This document shows, in pieces, positions 8,855-18,568 of a stretch of 64,000 nucleotides of DNA (positions are counted from its first letter, which is position 1; every line of letters begins with the position of its first letter). The translations under genes and the position numbers were made by a program. The notes under the pieces were generated by a model. That model did no database searches. It saw nothing but the letters and a program-made list of their open reading frames with translations, and had not been told where the DNA came from. Where the stretch lies: the NCBI RefSeq assembly GCF_904846715.1, contig NZ_CAJHBU010000013.1:1-64000 (forward strand), given 5' to 3'. The stretch comes from Psychrobacter vallis (GTDB taxonomy: Bacteria; Pseudomonadota; Gammaproteobacteria; Pseudomonadales; Moraxellaceae).

Positions 8855-10000
8855 TTAGACTCCTACAGGTGAGCTAGGCAAATTAACAAGCCTAGCCTCT
8901 GCCCACTCAGAATGAGTGAGATCACCTCTTAAAGCATCAGCAAACATAGGCAATCGGTGCATCAGCTGCCAAACTGGGCGAGTCATGACACCTTGTGCAT
9001 TGGTAGTTTCCAACAAATCGTTACGTGTAGCTGCATCAGGGCAAATAATAGCGTTCAACCAATAGTTAGAATGTGCATAATCAGGCTCTTTTACAAACTG
9101 AAGGTCACTGTCTTCAAAGAAATTAGCGTACTGTTCAGCTATAACACGTTTACTCGCAAGCTTCGCTTCAAGTTGCTCCATTTGCGCACAGCCTAGAGCA
9201 GCATTCAGATTAGGCATTCGGTAATTAAATCCTGCTTCATCATGATAAAACTCATAAGGGTGTGGTACTTTAGCAGTAGTGGTTATATGCTTGGCTCTAT
9301 CTCCATCCACTTGCCCACGGCATAACAACATACCGCCGCCACCAGTAGTAATTACCTTATTACCATTGAAGCTTAGTGCGCCAAACTGGCCTAAAGTTCC
9401 AGTATGCTTGTCTTTATAATAAGAACCTAAACTTTCAGCAGCATCTTCAACTAAAGTTAAATTCCAATCTTTACATACGGCTAATAACTCATCAATCTGG
9501 ACAGGGTGGCCAAAAGTATGCATAGGCATAATAGCTTTTATTGCTGCACCACTAGCTTTATGGCGGCATTGACTATCAGCATCTAATGTAGCGTTTTCGG
9601 ATAACCATTCAGATGTAGCCTTAGGACATAAACCAAATGCAATAGGCTCTATATCAATAAAAACTGGCTTGGCGCCCATGTGATGTAACACATTGCAAGT
9701 TGCTACAAAGGTTAAAGCCTGAGTCAGTACCAAATCACCCGATTTTATGCCCGCTAAATTTAAAGCCGTATGTAATGCAGCAGTGCCATTTACAGTAGCA
9801 ATTGCACGTGTGGTACTTGTAAAGTTTTGAATTTTCTGCTCGAACTCATCAACAAACTTACCAACGCTCGATACGAAGGTGCTGGATATTGTCTCTGCTA
9901 AATAAGCCTGCTCGTTACCTTTAAAAGTTGGCGCATGTAAAGGAATAAATTCATTAGTAGAATAAATATCTCTTACGAGTTTAATTAGTTTTCTCTGCAT
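8855..10000 (-). CDS. legC: LegC-family PLP-dependent sugar aminotransferase
   Basis: A 381-residue DegT/DnrJ/EryC1/StrS aminotransferase that converts the 4-keto-6-deoxy nucleotide sugar to the 4-amino sugar with PLP and glutamate. The N-terminal 'YSTNEFIPLHAPTFKGNEQAYLAETI' is typical of the LegC subgroup. 'VEDAAESLGSYYKDKHTGTLGQFGALSFNGNKVITTGGGG' holds the PLP-binding Asp and, in 'FNGNK', the Schiff-base Lys. The frame is open from 10021, overlapping the legB stop, but ATG at 10000 fits the family N-terminus and has GAG upstream. The gene directly adjoins legG. Confidence 0.85.
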   Translation of the reverse strand: MQRKLIKLVRDIYSTNEFIPLHAPTFKGNEQAYLAETISSTFVSSVGKFVDEFEQKIQNFTSTTRAIATVNGTAALHTALNLAGIKSGDLVLTQALTFVATCNVLHHMGAKPVFIDIEPIAFGLCPKATSEWLSENATLDADSQCRHKASGAAIKAIMPMHTFGHPVQIDELLAVCKDWNLTLVEDAAESLGSYYKDKHTGTLGQFGALSFNGNKVITTGGGGMLLCRGQVDGDRAKHITTTAKVPHPYEFYHDEAGFNYRMPNLNAALGCAQMEQLEAKLASKRVIAEQYANFFEDSDLQFVKEPDYAHSNYWLNAIICPDAATRNDLLETTNAQGVMTRPVWQLMHRLPMFADALRGDLTHSEWAEARLVNLPSSPVGV

Positions 10001-10007
10001 TATTGTC

Positions 10008-11198
10008 TCACATTTTTCCATCTAAATACTTACCCGTTTCTTTATGTCCGAAATCTGGGATCATTTTAAAAAACAGCTCGACAATATCTTTTTTATTCCA
10101 AGAAAGATTTTTTCTCATGGAATGAATGCTAGCTTCGAACTCTAAAAGCAAGTCTTTATTGAAAACAGCATCATTTTTGATAATACCTAAATTACTAAAA
10201 CGCTGCATATCCAAGATTTCTGCATCCGTAAAAAACTCTTCAAAGTCTTTTTCACCTGTTGTATCGCTACCAGTAAAGAGGCAGGGCCATTTGCCTTGTG
10301 CAGGTAGAGTTTTAGCTAAATCGCGCGCTTCCTCTTCAGTGCTACATAAAACAGGCTCGAACCCTTTTTGTTCAAGATATTTAATAGCAATATCTGCGAA
10401 TGAAATCAGATGTAGACTCTCACTAAGTTTAGGAAAAAATATATCGCGATTCTCACCAAATATACATGACATCAAGCATAACTCGCCAGACTCTTGAGGC
10501 GTTACAAAATAACGTTTTATATCGTTAGGTGCAACGATAGGCTGATTTTTTTCTAAGCGTTGATTAAAACTATGTAATAGGGAGCCATCAGAAAAAGCAA
10601 CATTAGCAAAACGCGCAGTAGAAATATCAATTTCTAAACTATGACGCATTAGGAACATTTCCATAATACGCTTAGATGCACCCATCATATTAACTGGGTT
10701 AGCAGCTTTATCAGTTGATACGCAAAAATATTTCTTAACACCCGTATTGATAGACTGTTGTAATGTCTTATCAGTATTAAATATATTAACATCAATCATA
10801 CGCATCAATGTATATGGATCTTTCTCACTACGCACATGTTTCAGTGCAGATAAATTAAGCACATAGTCAAATTGACCATCAGCCTTGATAAAAGCATCAT
10901 ATTCAATAGAGCCTATATCTAAAGCGAAGGTTTGGAAGTCACCATTAATATAACCATATGAACTACGAATATCCCGCACCATTTCGGCTAGGTTATTTTC
11001 ACTGATATCAACCACATGAAGTTTCTTTGGGTTGCGTTTGAAAATCTCTTTAGTAACGGCCTGACCGATAGAGCCAGCACCTCCAAGCACTAAGAACCTA
11101 GAGTTAGAAACAGTTACTTTTAATTGTTCTTCTTGATTTTCTATATCTGCGGCAAAAAGCTCTTTTTCTCTACCGATCAAACTTAAAATAGAAGTCAT
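10008..11198 (-). CDS. legB: Nucleotide-sugar 4,6-dehydratase, first step of legionaminic acid synthesis
   Basis: A 396-residue SDR-family protein. A leading segment of about 30 residues precedes 'RFLVLGGAGSIGQAVTKEIF', the NAD-binding glycine motif. 'FCVSTDKAANPVNMMGASKRIMEMFL' holds the catalytic region: the usual Tyr of YxxxK is Met here, the SMK arrangement found in PglF/WbpM-type dehydratases. 'ARFANVAFSDGSLLHSF' and 'PNDIKRYFVTPQESGELCLMS' follow family spacing. It has no membrane segments, unlike the second dehydratase upstream (12508-14517). It likely makes the 4-keto-6-deoxy-GlcNAc nucleotide used by LegC. In Acinetobacter K loci the equivalent gene heads the lga cluster in the same order. 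Confidence 0.78.
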   Translation of the reverse strand: MTSILSLIGREKELFAADIENQEEQLKVTVSNSRFLVLGGAGSIGQAVTKEIFKRNPKKLHVVDISENNLAEMVRDIRSSYGYINGDFQTFALDIGSIEYDAFIKADGQFDYVLNLSALKHVRSEKDPYTLMRMIDVNIFNTDKTLQQSINTGVKKYFCVSTDKAANPVNMMGASKRIMEMFLMRHSLEIDISTARFANVAFSDGSLLHSFNQRLEKNQPIVAPNDIKRYFVTPQESGELCLMSCIFGENRDIFFPKLSESLHLISFADIAIKYLEQKGFEPVLCSTEEEARDLAKTLPAQGKWPCLFTGSDTTGEKDFEEFFTDAEILDMQRFSNLGIIKNDAVFNKDLLLEFEASIHSMRKNLSWNKKDIVELFFKMIPDFGHKETGKYLDGKM

Positions 11199-11209
11199 AA
11201 TAAACCCAT

Positions 11210-12484
11210 TTACTGAATAAAACTAAACCAAGGCATTGGATGACGCTTTTGAGCTATCCACCAAGTTAGTAAAAATCGAATACCCATAGAAGTAGCAAAC
11301 GCAATTGCTGCCCCTTCTAAACCAAAAACTCGAACCAATAAAATTAATAAAACTAAATTTAAAATGCCAGAACTGATAGAAGCTGCTGAGAGCAAACCCG
11401 TTCTTTTAGAGTAAAATACGTAGTTGGTTACCATAAGATACATTCCTTGAAAACCCTGTCCTAATGCCAACCATCCTACTACCTTACCTGCTTCTGCATA
11501 TTGCTCGCCTGCTATTAGTACTATTAGAGGAGGACCTATCCAAAATGACAAAATGACACCAGCCAAAATGACACCAAACCATACATAAGTTAGTTTAACT
11601 ATCTTTTGCTTTTCTTGTAACTGATCTGCTGTTAACCGTTCAAACAGCCAAGGTACATAAGCTTTATTGATAGCATCAAATATAATACCTATAGCGGCTG
11701 TTAGTTGGACAGCAACCATATAAATACCTGCTTCAGCCAGTCCAATTTCTCGATTAATCACAATCCTATCGACAGTAGTTAATAGAAATCCACCAGCTAC
11801 ATGGGGCATTAAAGGCACGCCAAATTTTAATACTTCAGATAAATAATCTTTACGCCATGCAAAAATATTGAGTAAGTTATCTTTTTTAAGAAGAAGCAAT
11901 GCTATTACTACAAAAACCAGACTTGTAAAGATTTGTGCATCTATACGTCCTTCTGCACCTTTTAACAATACGACTACTAACAACAAAGACAACAACATAT
12001 TAAATAAGCTTTGTGAAATTTGTAGAGCACCATACTTAAATGCCTCTTTTCTTATTTGCCACTGCCCTAACCGCAGATTTATAATTACCATACAAAAAGA
12101 AACAGCAACTGCAAAAAGAATATAACTAGGTTCTAAACTCAACCATTCAGAAAACTTATCTTGGAAAACGAAAAGAACTAAAAATACAAGTAATGAAAAA
12201 ATAATTGTTAATTGAATGCATGCTCCAACAAAGTCAGCCAGTTCTTTTTTGTCAAGATTGGCGTCATAAAACTTCCTATTTGCTGCACCTACGAAAGTTA
12301 CACCTATAAACGCACCTAATGCGCCTAATAATGTCTGAAACATGGCTACTTCACCATATTCAGATGGACTTAAGTAGCGAGTTAATATAGGCAGTAGAAT
12401 AAAAGGTATAACAGCATTAAGAATATTTGAAACTAAATAAACACCTGCACCACTAATAAAGCTATTTTTTTTAATCATGCCCAT
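11210..12484 (-). CDS. wzx: Wzx oligosaccharide flippase
   Basis: A 424-residue polytopic inner-membrane protein of the polysaccharide transporter (MOP) superfamily. Its N-terminus 'GAGVYLVSNILNAVIPFILLPILTRYLSPSEYGEVAMFQTL' is the standard first two helices of Wzx proteins, and alternating hydrophobic segments continue to the C-terminus, consistent with about 12 helices. It should flip the undecaprenyl-diphosphate-linked repeat unit to the periplasm for polymerisation. It sits between the membrane dehydratase gene and legB. Substrate specificity cannot be read. Confidence 0.88.
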   Translation of the reverse strand: MGMIKKNSFISGAGVYLVSNILNAVIPFILLPILTRYLSPSEYGEVAMFQTLLGALGAFIGVTFVGAANRKFYDANLDKKELADFVGACIQLTIIFSLLVFLVLFVFQDKFSEWLSLEPSYILFAVAVSFCMVIINLRLGQWQIRKEAFKYGALQISQSLFNMLLSLLLVVVLLKGAEGRIDAQIFTSLVFVVIALLLLKKDNLLNIFAWRKDYLSEVLKFGVPLMPHVAGGFLLTTVDRIVINREIGLAEAGIYMVAVQLTAAIGIIFDAINKAYVPWLFERLTADQLQEKQKIVKLTYVWFGVILAGVILSFWIGPPLIVLIAGEQYAEAGKVVGWLALGQGFQGMYLMVTNYVFYSKRTGLLSAASISSGILNLVLLILLVRVFGLEGAAIAFATSMGIRFLLTWWIAQKRHPMPWFSFIQ

Positions 12485-12507
12485 ACTAACAGCACCCAGA
12501 TATTATA

Positions 12508-14517
12508 TTAAGCATTTGTATTATTAAGTGTCGCAATCGACTTTAAAGTATCAGTAGCGGTATCTGACTGATAACCGTCTACAAATTGCTTAAATTGTTG
12601 CTTTAGCCAAGTGACATCGAATTGTCTCTGCTTTTCAGTAAGTTCAAACAGTACTGCCTCAAGCTCATTTAGTGGAAAGCTATGCTCTATCGCTTGCATA
12701 ATCAGAGGATGAGCAGTGTCTTGTACATTATCTTCACCAATAATAAGCTCTTCATAAAGTTTTTCACCAGAGCGCAGCCCAGTAAAGACGATTTCAATAT
12801 CACCATCAGGATGCTTGTCATCTTTGACCTCATGTCCACTTAAATGAATCATTCGGTGCGCCAAATCCACAATTTTGACTGGCTCTCCCATATCAAGGAC
12901 AAACACTTCGCCGCCCGAGGCCATTGCGCCTGCTTGGATAACTAAGTTTGCCGCTTCTGGTATCGTCATAAAATAACGAGTCACATCAGGATGGGTCACG
13001 GTGATTGGCTTACCTTGCTCTATCTGCTTAGTAAACAATGGTACAACAGATCCTGACGAGCCCAGCACATTACCGAAACGCACCATACTAATGCAGGTTC
13101 GGCTATCTGTCTGACTTAGGCCTTGACACACCAACTCTGCTAAACGCTTAGAAGCCCCCATAATATTAGTCGGTCGTACGGCCTTATCTGTAGAGATTAA
13201 GACAAAGGTTTCAACATTGGCTGCGATAGCCGCGCGCGCACAGTGGTAGGTTCCTTTGCTGTTATTAATAACGCCTTCAAAAGGGTTGTGCTCCACTAAT
13301 GGCACATGTTTGTAAGCAGCCGCATGATATACGGTCTGTATATTGTACAGGTTAAAGATTCTCAGTAGGTTAGATTCATTGGTGACATTTCCAATGATGG
13401 CGACGATTTTAATCTGTTGATAAGCAGGTGTATTTGCTTGCTTTATAGTTAATTCTTGATGAATACTATAAAGTGCAAATTCAGATAACTCATAGAGTAC
13501 GAGATATTTTGGCTTATTTTTGATGACTTGACGACATAGCTCACTACCGATAGAGCCACCAGCACCAGTGACCAGTACACATTTGTCACTGATATTTTTT
13601 AGTAATAAGAAAGCATCAGGCTCAACAGTTTGGCGATCTAATACATCTAAGATGTCTACTTTTCGCATACTGCTAACAGTCACTTTTTCGTCAGCGATTT
13701 CTTCTAGACTTGGTAATTCTTTGATTTTTATAGCAATGCCTGAGAGCTTATCTATAATATGCCTTTTTTGGGCACGGCTAATAGAAGGGATAGCCAAAAA
13801 CACTTGTGCAATATCCAGCGATTCTACCAAACTTACCAACTCATCAGCAGGATAGATCTTTTTGTCGAGCAGATAAGCACCTGTAAGCTGCGGGTCATCG
13901 TCGATATAAGCCACAACATTATATTTGTGAGAGTTTCTTAGACCTTCTAATAAATCTCTGCCCGCTTCTCCTGCACCATAAATAACGACATTATCATAAC
14001 CTTCTGTATGTTTAGCGCGTTGCTGGCTTTTGCCTTGTAGACGCGTTAAAAATTCACGAATAGTCAGCCTGCTATTCCATAACCAAATAAAGAACAAAAA
14101 CAAAAATATGATAGGTGCTGAGCGCGGCATAGCAGGAAAAACAGCAAACGAGATAATAACTTCATAAAATATAATGAGCAAAAAAAACAATTGCGAGACG
14201 CTTGCCATCACTGCATCAAAGAAACCTCTAGCGACACCTCTGTAGAACCCTATTACATATAAGCCGACGATAGGAATAACGGCATAAAAAAATAATGCCG
14301 GTAAACCGATGTGATTGCCAAGATAGCCATAACGTAAAGATAGGGCTAAAAACAAACAAACTAATGACATTACCATGTCAGTGGTAAGTAAAATTCCTCG
14401 CTTAACGCTACGGGGCAATGATAAGAAATACTCGGCCATATGTTGTAACCAGCCAACTTTAGCATCAGATGACTGAGACGCATTTTTAGCTTCTGACTTT
14501 ATGAACATAGCAATCAA
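12508..14517 (-). CDS. Membrane-anchored UDP-sugar 4,6-dehydratase (WbpM/PglF/CapD family)
   Basis: A 669-residue protein with N-terminal transmembrane helices (about residues 37-145), a CoA-binding-like Rossmann segment ('VVIYGAGEAGRDLLEGLR', about residues 178-195) and a C-terminal SDR dehydratase domain beginning 'CVLVTGAGGSIGSELCRQV' (about residue 312). The catalytic motif 'STDKAVRPTNIMGASKR' has Met in place of Tyr, normal for this large-membrane family. It probably makes UDP-4-keto-6-deoxy-GlcNAc, a precursor of QuiNAc, FucNAc or bacillosamine-type first sugars. The partner transferase (pglC/wecA type) is not in the window and may lie left of the edge. It is 44 bp after wzc. Confidence 0.88.
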   Translation of the reverse strand: MIAMFIKSEAKNASQSSDAKVGWLQHMAEYFLSLPRSVKRGILLTTDMVMSLVCLFLALSLRYGYLGNHIGLPALFFYAVIPIVGLYVIGFYRGVARGFFDAVMASVSQLFFLLIIFYEVIISFAVFPAMPRSAPIIFLFLFFIWLWNSRLTIREFLTRLQGKSQQRAKHTEGYDNVVIYGAGEAGRDLLEGLRNSHKYNVVAYIDDDPQLTGAYLLDKKIYPADELVSLVESLDIAQVFLAIPSISRAQKRHIIDKLSGIAIKIKELPSLEEIADEKVTVSSMRKVDILDVLDRQTVEPDAFLLLKNISDKCVLVTGAGGSIGSELCRQVIKNKPKYLVLYELSEFALYSIHQELTIKQANTPAYQQIKIVAIIGNVTNESNLLRIFNLYNIQTVYHAAAYKHVPLVEHNPFEGVINNSKGTYHCARAAIAANVETFVLISTDKAVRPTNIMGASKRLAELVCQGLSQTDSRTCISMVRFGNVLGSSGSVVPLFTKQIEQGKPITVTHPDVTRYFMTIPEAANLVIQAGAMASGGEVFVLDMGEPVKIVDLAHRMIHLSGHEVKDDKHPDGDIEIVFTGLRSGEKLYEELIIGEDNVQDTAHPLIMQAIEHSFPLNELEAVLFELTEKQRQFDVTWLKQQFKQFVDGYQSDTATDTLKSIATLNNTNA

Positions 14518-14561
14518 CTACTTAAAGGATATTAATTTAGATAACACTTTTAAAAATTTAA

Positions 14562-16772
14562 TTATTGGTTATTACCATAAGCATAATTATAGTGATAACT
14601 ATATTTACTCATAATACCTTGTTGTACATCGTTGAGAACAATACCATCTACTTGTACATTTGATTTTTTCAGCTGATTGATAGCGTAAACCAATTGTCCT
14701 TCAATTGAATTATCATATCTAGTAACCATCAATACTTTATCAGCATACTGTGACAGTACCAAGGCATCTGAAGCAGCCAATACAGGTGCTGAGTCAATAA
14801 CAATATAATCATAATGAGCATTGAGCTCAATCATCAAAGTGTTGAATTTCGCACTTGATAATAATGATATCGGGTTATATGGTTTTTTGCCTCTAGGTAT
14901 AAAGTCCACATTATCTATACCCGTAGCATGGATCACATCGGCTATTTGATGCTCATCTTGCTGCAAATAGTCAGCCAGCCCGTTGTCTTGGCTCATATTG
15001 AATGCTTTATGCAACTCTCCCAAACGCATGTCTGCATCTATAATAAGTGCTTTTTTATCTAATTGCGCAAAGACTTCTGTCAAGTTTGAAGAGATAAAAG
15101 ATTTGCCGACCCCAGGACTTTCACCAGTAATTAATATAACCTTTGCTCGTTGTCCCATTCGACTTTCTTTTGGCATCCCGAACATCAGGCTGGTTCTCAA
15201 ACTTTTAATTGCTTCGTAGCTCAAACTGTTACTATCACTATAAGCAAGCAGTCGGCTTGAGGATTTTTTGGTTTTATTTAATTTTGTCAATAATGGTGAG
15301 CGTGGAATGGTCGCAATAACTGGCACTCCTGTCTTGGCTTCAAGACGCTCAGGATCTTTGACTACATTTCTCAATAAGCTTTTTAGTAGTACTAAAATTG
15401 TACCTAACATAGTACCCAATAACGCTGCTAATACCCAAATTTGCATCTTATTTGGTGCAATCGCATTGAAAGTATTAATAGGCAAATCGATTATACGAGC
15501 GTAGCCAATCTGACCAGCTCTTACTATTTTCAACTGCTCATAGTTCTTGAGCAACGTCAGATAGATTTCTCTATTGATTGCCGTATCTTCAGAGAGCTGT
15601 AAAAACTCTCGTTGTATCTCAGGCAAGCCTGCAATGGTGTCATTTATTTCTTGCTTTCTACTATTCAATACTGTGAGCTGGTCATTTATTTGAATGACCA
15701 AGGGATGATCTTCTGTATAATAAGTCGTCAGCTCCGCTTTTTTCAGTTGAAGCTCACTCAGTTGTGAGTCAATTTGCGCATTCTCTGACAATAGGATTGA
15801 CGCTTCTTGGCTAACGTCAATAGTGCCGTTTCTAGTACGGAACTCATTAAATATTGCTTCAGAATCCTCTAGCTTTTTCTTTAAAGCTGGAATCTGCGTT
15901 TCCATAAATTTAATTGTTTTGGTTGTTTCTTCAGAGCCACGGGTTTGGTTTTGATCTATGTAAGAAAGAATGATTTCTTTCAAAATTAAACTGACCTGTT
16001 GTTGATTCGGCCCTGTCATAGACAACTCAACGATACCTGTCTGCTGACCCTGCTCAACCACGGATAAAGTGCTATTTATGGCATCCGTAGTAATTTGTAC
16101 TGATTGCTTGGTTACCGTAACAGAATGAGAGTTAATAGGTAAATCAACGACCGTTATTTGAATTTGGCCATCTACACCCTTAAATGAGTGCGATTTGTTG
16201 AACTCACCTTTAAAGTCATCAAACCCATTGCTAAGTACAAAACCTGTGTCCGATCTCGTTATAGTAAAAGCCTGATTTAGATACCCTTGTGAGACATTAA
16301 ACTGACTGATCTGCGCTTGGCCGTTTTCAGTCCTTAATGATACTCCTTCGGAAGTACTTACTTGAGTGTCGACACGATTGCTCTTAATTCTATCCATATA
16401 GCCAATAGAAGGATCCGCAAGTCGTATTCGTAAATTCAGTTTATCCACAACAGGTTCAAGTATCATACGAGATCGTATAAGCTGAGACTCTGTCTGCGCC
16501 TTGCTGGCCTGCGGTGTGATGAGCTCTGATGCAAGATTGCCCAACGCTGATACACCTTGAGAGTTTTCCTCTATTTGTATCAATGCATCTGACTTAAAGG
16601 TAGGATTTATATAGCGACCGTAGAGCACCCCTATTAGCAATGCTATCAATGCGAAAAACAATATGGTTTTCCAACCACGTAACACTACAAACAGCAGAGC
16701 CAATACATCAATATCATCTTTGTCTTCTACATTAGACTGCCCTGCATTCTTTGTATCTGTATTCATAACCAT
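14562..16772 (-). CDS. wzc: Wzc capsule co-polymerase and tyrosine autokinase
   Basis: A 736-residue inner-membrane bacterial tyrosine kinase that controls chain length and export with Wza. A Wzz domain lies between two membrane segments (about residues 33-52 and 446-468). The cytoplasmic kinase domain has Walker A 'ITGESPGVGKSF', Walker A' 'ALIIDADMRLG' and Walker B 'YIVIDSAPVLAASDA'. The last 15 residues hold five tyrosines (in SKYSYHYNYAYG), the autophosphorylation cluster that Wzb dephosphorylates. Length is normal. It is 39 bp downstream of wzb and part of the same leftward operon. Confidence 0.94.
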   Translation of the reverse strand: MVMNTDTKNAGQSNVEDKDDIDVLALLFVVLRGWKTILFFALIALLIGVLYGRYINPTFKSDALIQIEENSQGVSALGNLASELITPQASKAQTESQLIRSRMILEPVVDKLNLRIRLADPSIGYMDRIKSNRVDTQVSTSEGVSLRTENGQAQISQFNVSQGYLNQAFTITRSDTGFVLSNGFDDFKGEFNKSHSFKGVDGQIQITVVDLPINSHSVTVTKQSVQITTDAINSTLSVVEQGQQTGIVELSMTGPNQQQVSLILKEIILSYIDQNQTRGSEETTKTIKFMETQIPALKKKLEDSEAIFNEFRTRNGTIDVSQEASILLSENAQIDSQLSELQLKKAELTTYYTEDHPLVIQINDQLTVLNSRKQEINDTIAGLPEIQREFLQLSEDTAINREIYLTLLKNYEQLKIVRAGQIGYARIIDLPINTFNAIAPNKMQIWVLAALLGTMLGTILVLLKSLLRNVVKDPERLEAKTGVPVIATIPRSPLLTKLNKTKKSSSRLLAYSDSNSLSYEAIKSLRTSLMFGMPKESRMGQRAKVILITGESPGVGKSFISSNLTEVFAQLDKKALIIDADMRLGELHKAFNMSQDNGLADYLQQDEHQIADVIHATGIDNVDFIPRGKKPYNPISLLSSAKFNTLMIELNAHYDYIVIDSAPVLAASDALVLSQYADKVLMVTRYDNSIEGQLVYAINQLKKSNVQVDGIVLNDVQQGIMSKYSYHYNYAYGNNQ

Positions 16773-16811
16773 ATGTTCATCACTTAATACTATTAATTAA
16801 ATATTAGTCAT

Positions 16812-17243
16812 TCAACTAATTTTGTCGGTCCAAAGCTTAAGACTATCAACAATATCCTGTCTTGCTATTTCGAATAATGATATGTCATGCTGATAAGGAT
16901 CAGCAACCTCCTTATCAATCCAGTGCCCTATCTTAAAAGTTTTTCCACGGCAATATGGCCATCGTTCTTCTATCCACTTAGTTTGACCATCTGACATGGT
17001 GAATATAATATCTGCTCTCATAACCAGTTTTTCGTCTACTTGCTTTGCAACATGATGAGACATATCTATATTATACGGATCCATCACTGCTTGTGATTTT
17101 GGATCAACTGGATTACCAACTACCGCCGAGAGACCTGCAGAATCAATTCTTTTTTGTGGATATTGTTCTTTTAATAAAGCTTCAGCAATCGGGCTTCGAC
17201 AAATATTACCCACACAAACCACCAAAATATTATCAAACGCCAT
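16812..17243 (-). CDS. wzb: Wzb low-molecular-weight protein tyrosine phosphatase
   Basis: A 143-residue cytoplasmic phosphatase. The P-loop CX5R motif is 'CVGNICRS' (about residues 10-17), and the general-acid aspartate lies in 'VADPYQHD' near residue 115. It removes phosphate from the Wzc tyrosine tail, and cycling between the two states is needed for capsule polymerisation and export. It is flanked by wza (12 bp upstream) and wzc (39 bp downstream), the usual order in Acinetobacter-type K loci. Confidence 0.94.
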   Translation of the reverse strand: MAFDNILVVCVGNICRSPIAEALLKEQYPQKRIDSAGLSAVVGNPVDPKSQAVMDPYNIDMSHHVAKQVDEKLVMRADIIFTMSDGQTKWIEERWPYCRGKTFKIGHWIDKEVADPYQHDISLFEIARQDIVDSLKLWTDKIS

Positions 17244-17255
17244 GCTGATGACTCC

Positions 17256-18341
17256 CTATAAACTTGTAAAACCTCTGATCGCTGAAGTTGATGGCAATAG
17301 TGAACTGATGATACGGTTCCAACGAGTTAGGCCTGTAGGATCAACATAAATAATATCGTTTGGCTGCATCTCAAACCGATTGGCTAATGCAAAACTGGTG
17401 ATGGCCTGCATATCTACATAATAAATATTTGTATACTGGGAGTTAGGTTGATCCCGTACCACGTAAATTTTCGCAGCATTGGCAGTATTTGAATTTAAAC
17501 CTGACGATTCTCCGATAACTTGTGCCAAGCTCAAACCCTGATCCAAGATAGGTACAGGTGCAACTTTGCCAAACTCACCCAAAACGTATACCTTATTGAT
17601 ATCTTCCTTACTGACACGGATAGCATCGCCATTTTGAACATAGATCTGGTTGGCAGACAACCCCGTTTGCTGTAGTGACTGTAGGCCTATACGATAGTCC
17701 GTACCATTACGTCTGAGTACAATATTGTTTGAGTCGCCTATCTCTGTTGCCCCACCAGCCATAGAAATGGCACTATATAGTGAAACTGGTGCATCCGTGA
17801 TGTTAAACTCTCCAGGCTTATTTACTTCGCCATCAATAAAGAATTTGTTACCACGATACTCACTTACTTTCACTTGTGGGTCTGGATATTTTAGATAACG
17901 CTGCAAACGCGCACTCAGGTTTGCCGTAAATTGCGGCACACTCAAACCACCGGCCTGTATACGTCCAATCAGTGGGAACTGTATAAAACCCTGTTGATCT
18001 ACCGGATATCCCGAAGCACCTGCGGTGGTGATATCAGGATAGCCGACCAAAATAATACTCAGTATATCAGATGGTGCAATGCGATAGTTCATTCGACTAG
18101 ATGAGCTAACTAAAGTAGATATATTACTACTGAGTTGTGGTCGAGTTACTTGCTTGGGCGGTAATGTGGCGAGGGTGAGAGGCTGCACATTAAAATTGAT
18201 ACCGTTGCTTGCCGTAAAAGAACCACTTGGTGGCAACTCACCCGCTTGAAGTCCAGAATTAATAGTGGTAGTGGCGCACCCGTAAAGCATACTGCTAAGT
18301 AATAAACACGCTGTACTTAACAACTTAGTTGCCTGTCTCAT
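17256..18341 (-). CDS. wza: Wza outer-membrane polysaccharide export lipoprotein
   Basis: A 361-residue export channel protein. The signal peptide and lipobox are 'LLSTACLLLSSMLYGC', giving a lipidated Cys at about residue 22. A poly-export domain follows ('YRIAPSDILSIILVGYPDI...'), then two SLBB-like segments ('FFIDGEVNKPGEFNITDAPVSLYSAISMAGG' and 'VYVLGEFGKVAPVPILDQGLSLAQVI'). The frame is open from 18359, but ATG at 18341 starts exactly at the signal peptide with GAGG about 9 bases upstream, so it is preferred. It is the first gene of the leftward capsule operon, whose promoter should lie in 18360-18560. Confidence 0.93.
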   Translation of the reverse strand: MRQATKLLSTACLLLSSMLYGCATTTINSGLQAGELPPSGSFTASNGINFNVQPLTLATLPPKQVTRPQLSSNISTLVSSSSRMNYRIAPSDILSIILVGYPDITTAGASGYPVDQQGFIQFPLIGRIQAGGLSVPQFTANLSARLQRYLKYPDPQVKVSEYRGNKFFIDGEVNKPGEFNITDAPVSLYSAISMAGGATEIGDSNNIVLRRNGTDYRIGLQSLQQTGLSANQIYVQNGDAIRVSKEDINKVYVLGEFGKVAPVPILDQGLSLAQVIGESSGLNSNTANAAKIYVVRDQPNSQYTNIYYVDMQAITSFALANRFEMQPNDIIYVDPTGLTRWNRIISSLLPSTSAIRGFTSL

Positions 18342-18568
18342 ATAAAAGAGCCTCATCAATCATCGCAATCACGCAAATTTTTAAAAGTAAATTTACTAAA
18401 AAACTGCTCTAATCTTGCGTTTTTAACATAAATAATCTGCATAATAACATAAGTTATCCATGTTACTGTGGAGGTAATTTTAGCTGATACAAAAAAAATA
18501 CGCTTAAATATACTTAATTATATTTAACATAAGTTTTATTTTTCCTAAAAAAGCACTTAGGCATATTA

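Noticed and set aside
4257..11198. Pseudaminic acid or plain sialic acid pathway
   Set aside because: The hydrolase is a C2-epimerising NeuC/LegG type, not PseG, and a dehydratase plus aminotransferase are present that sialic acid synthesis does not need.
18360..18560. Capsule operon promoter or JUMPstart element
   Set aside because: A promoter must be here, but no -35/-10 pair or JUMPstart consensus could be identified with any confidence.
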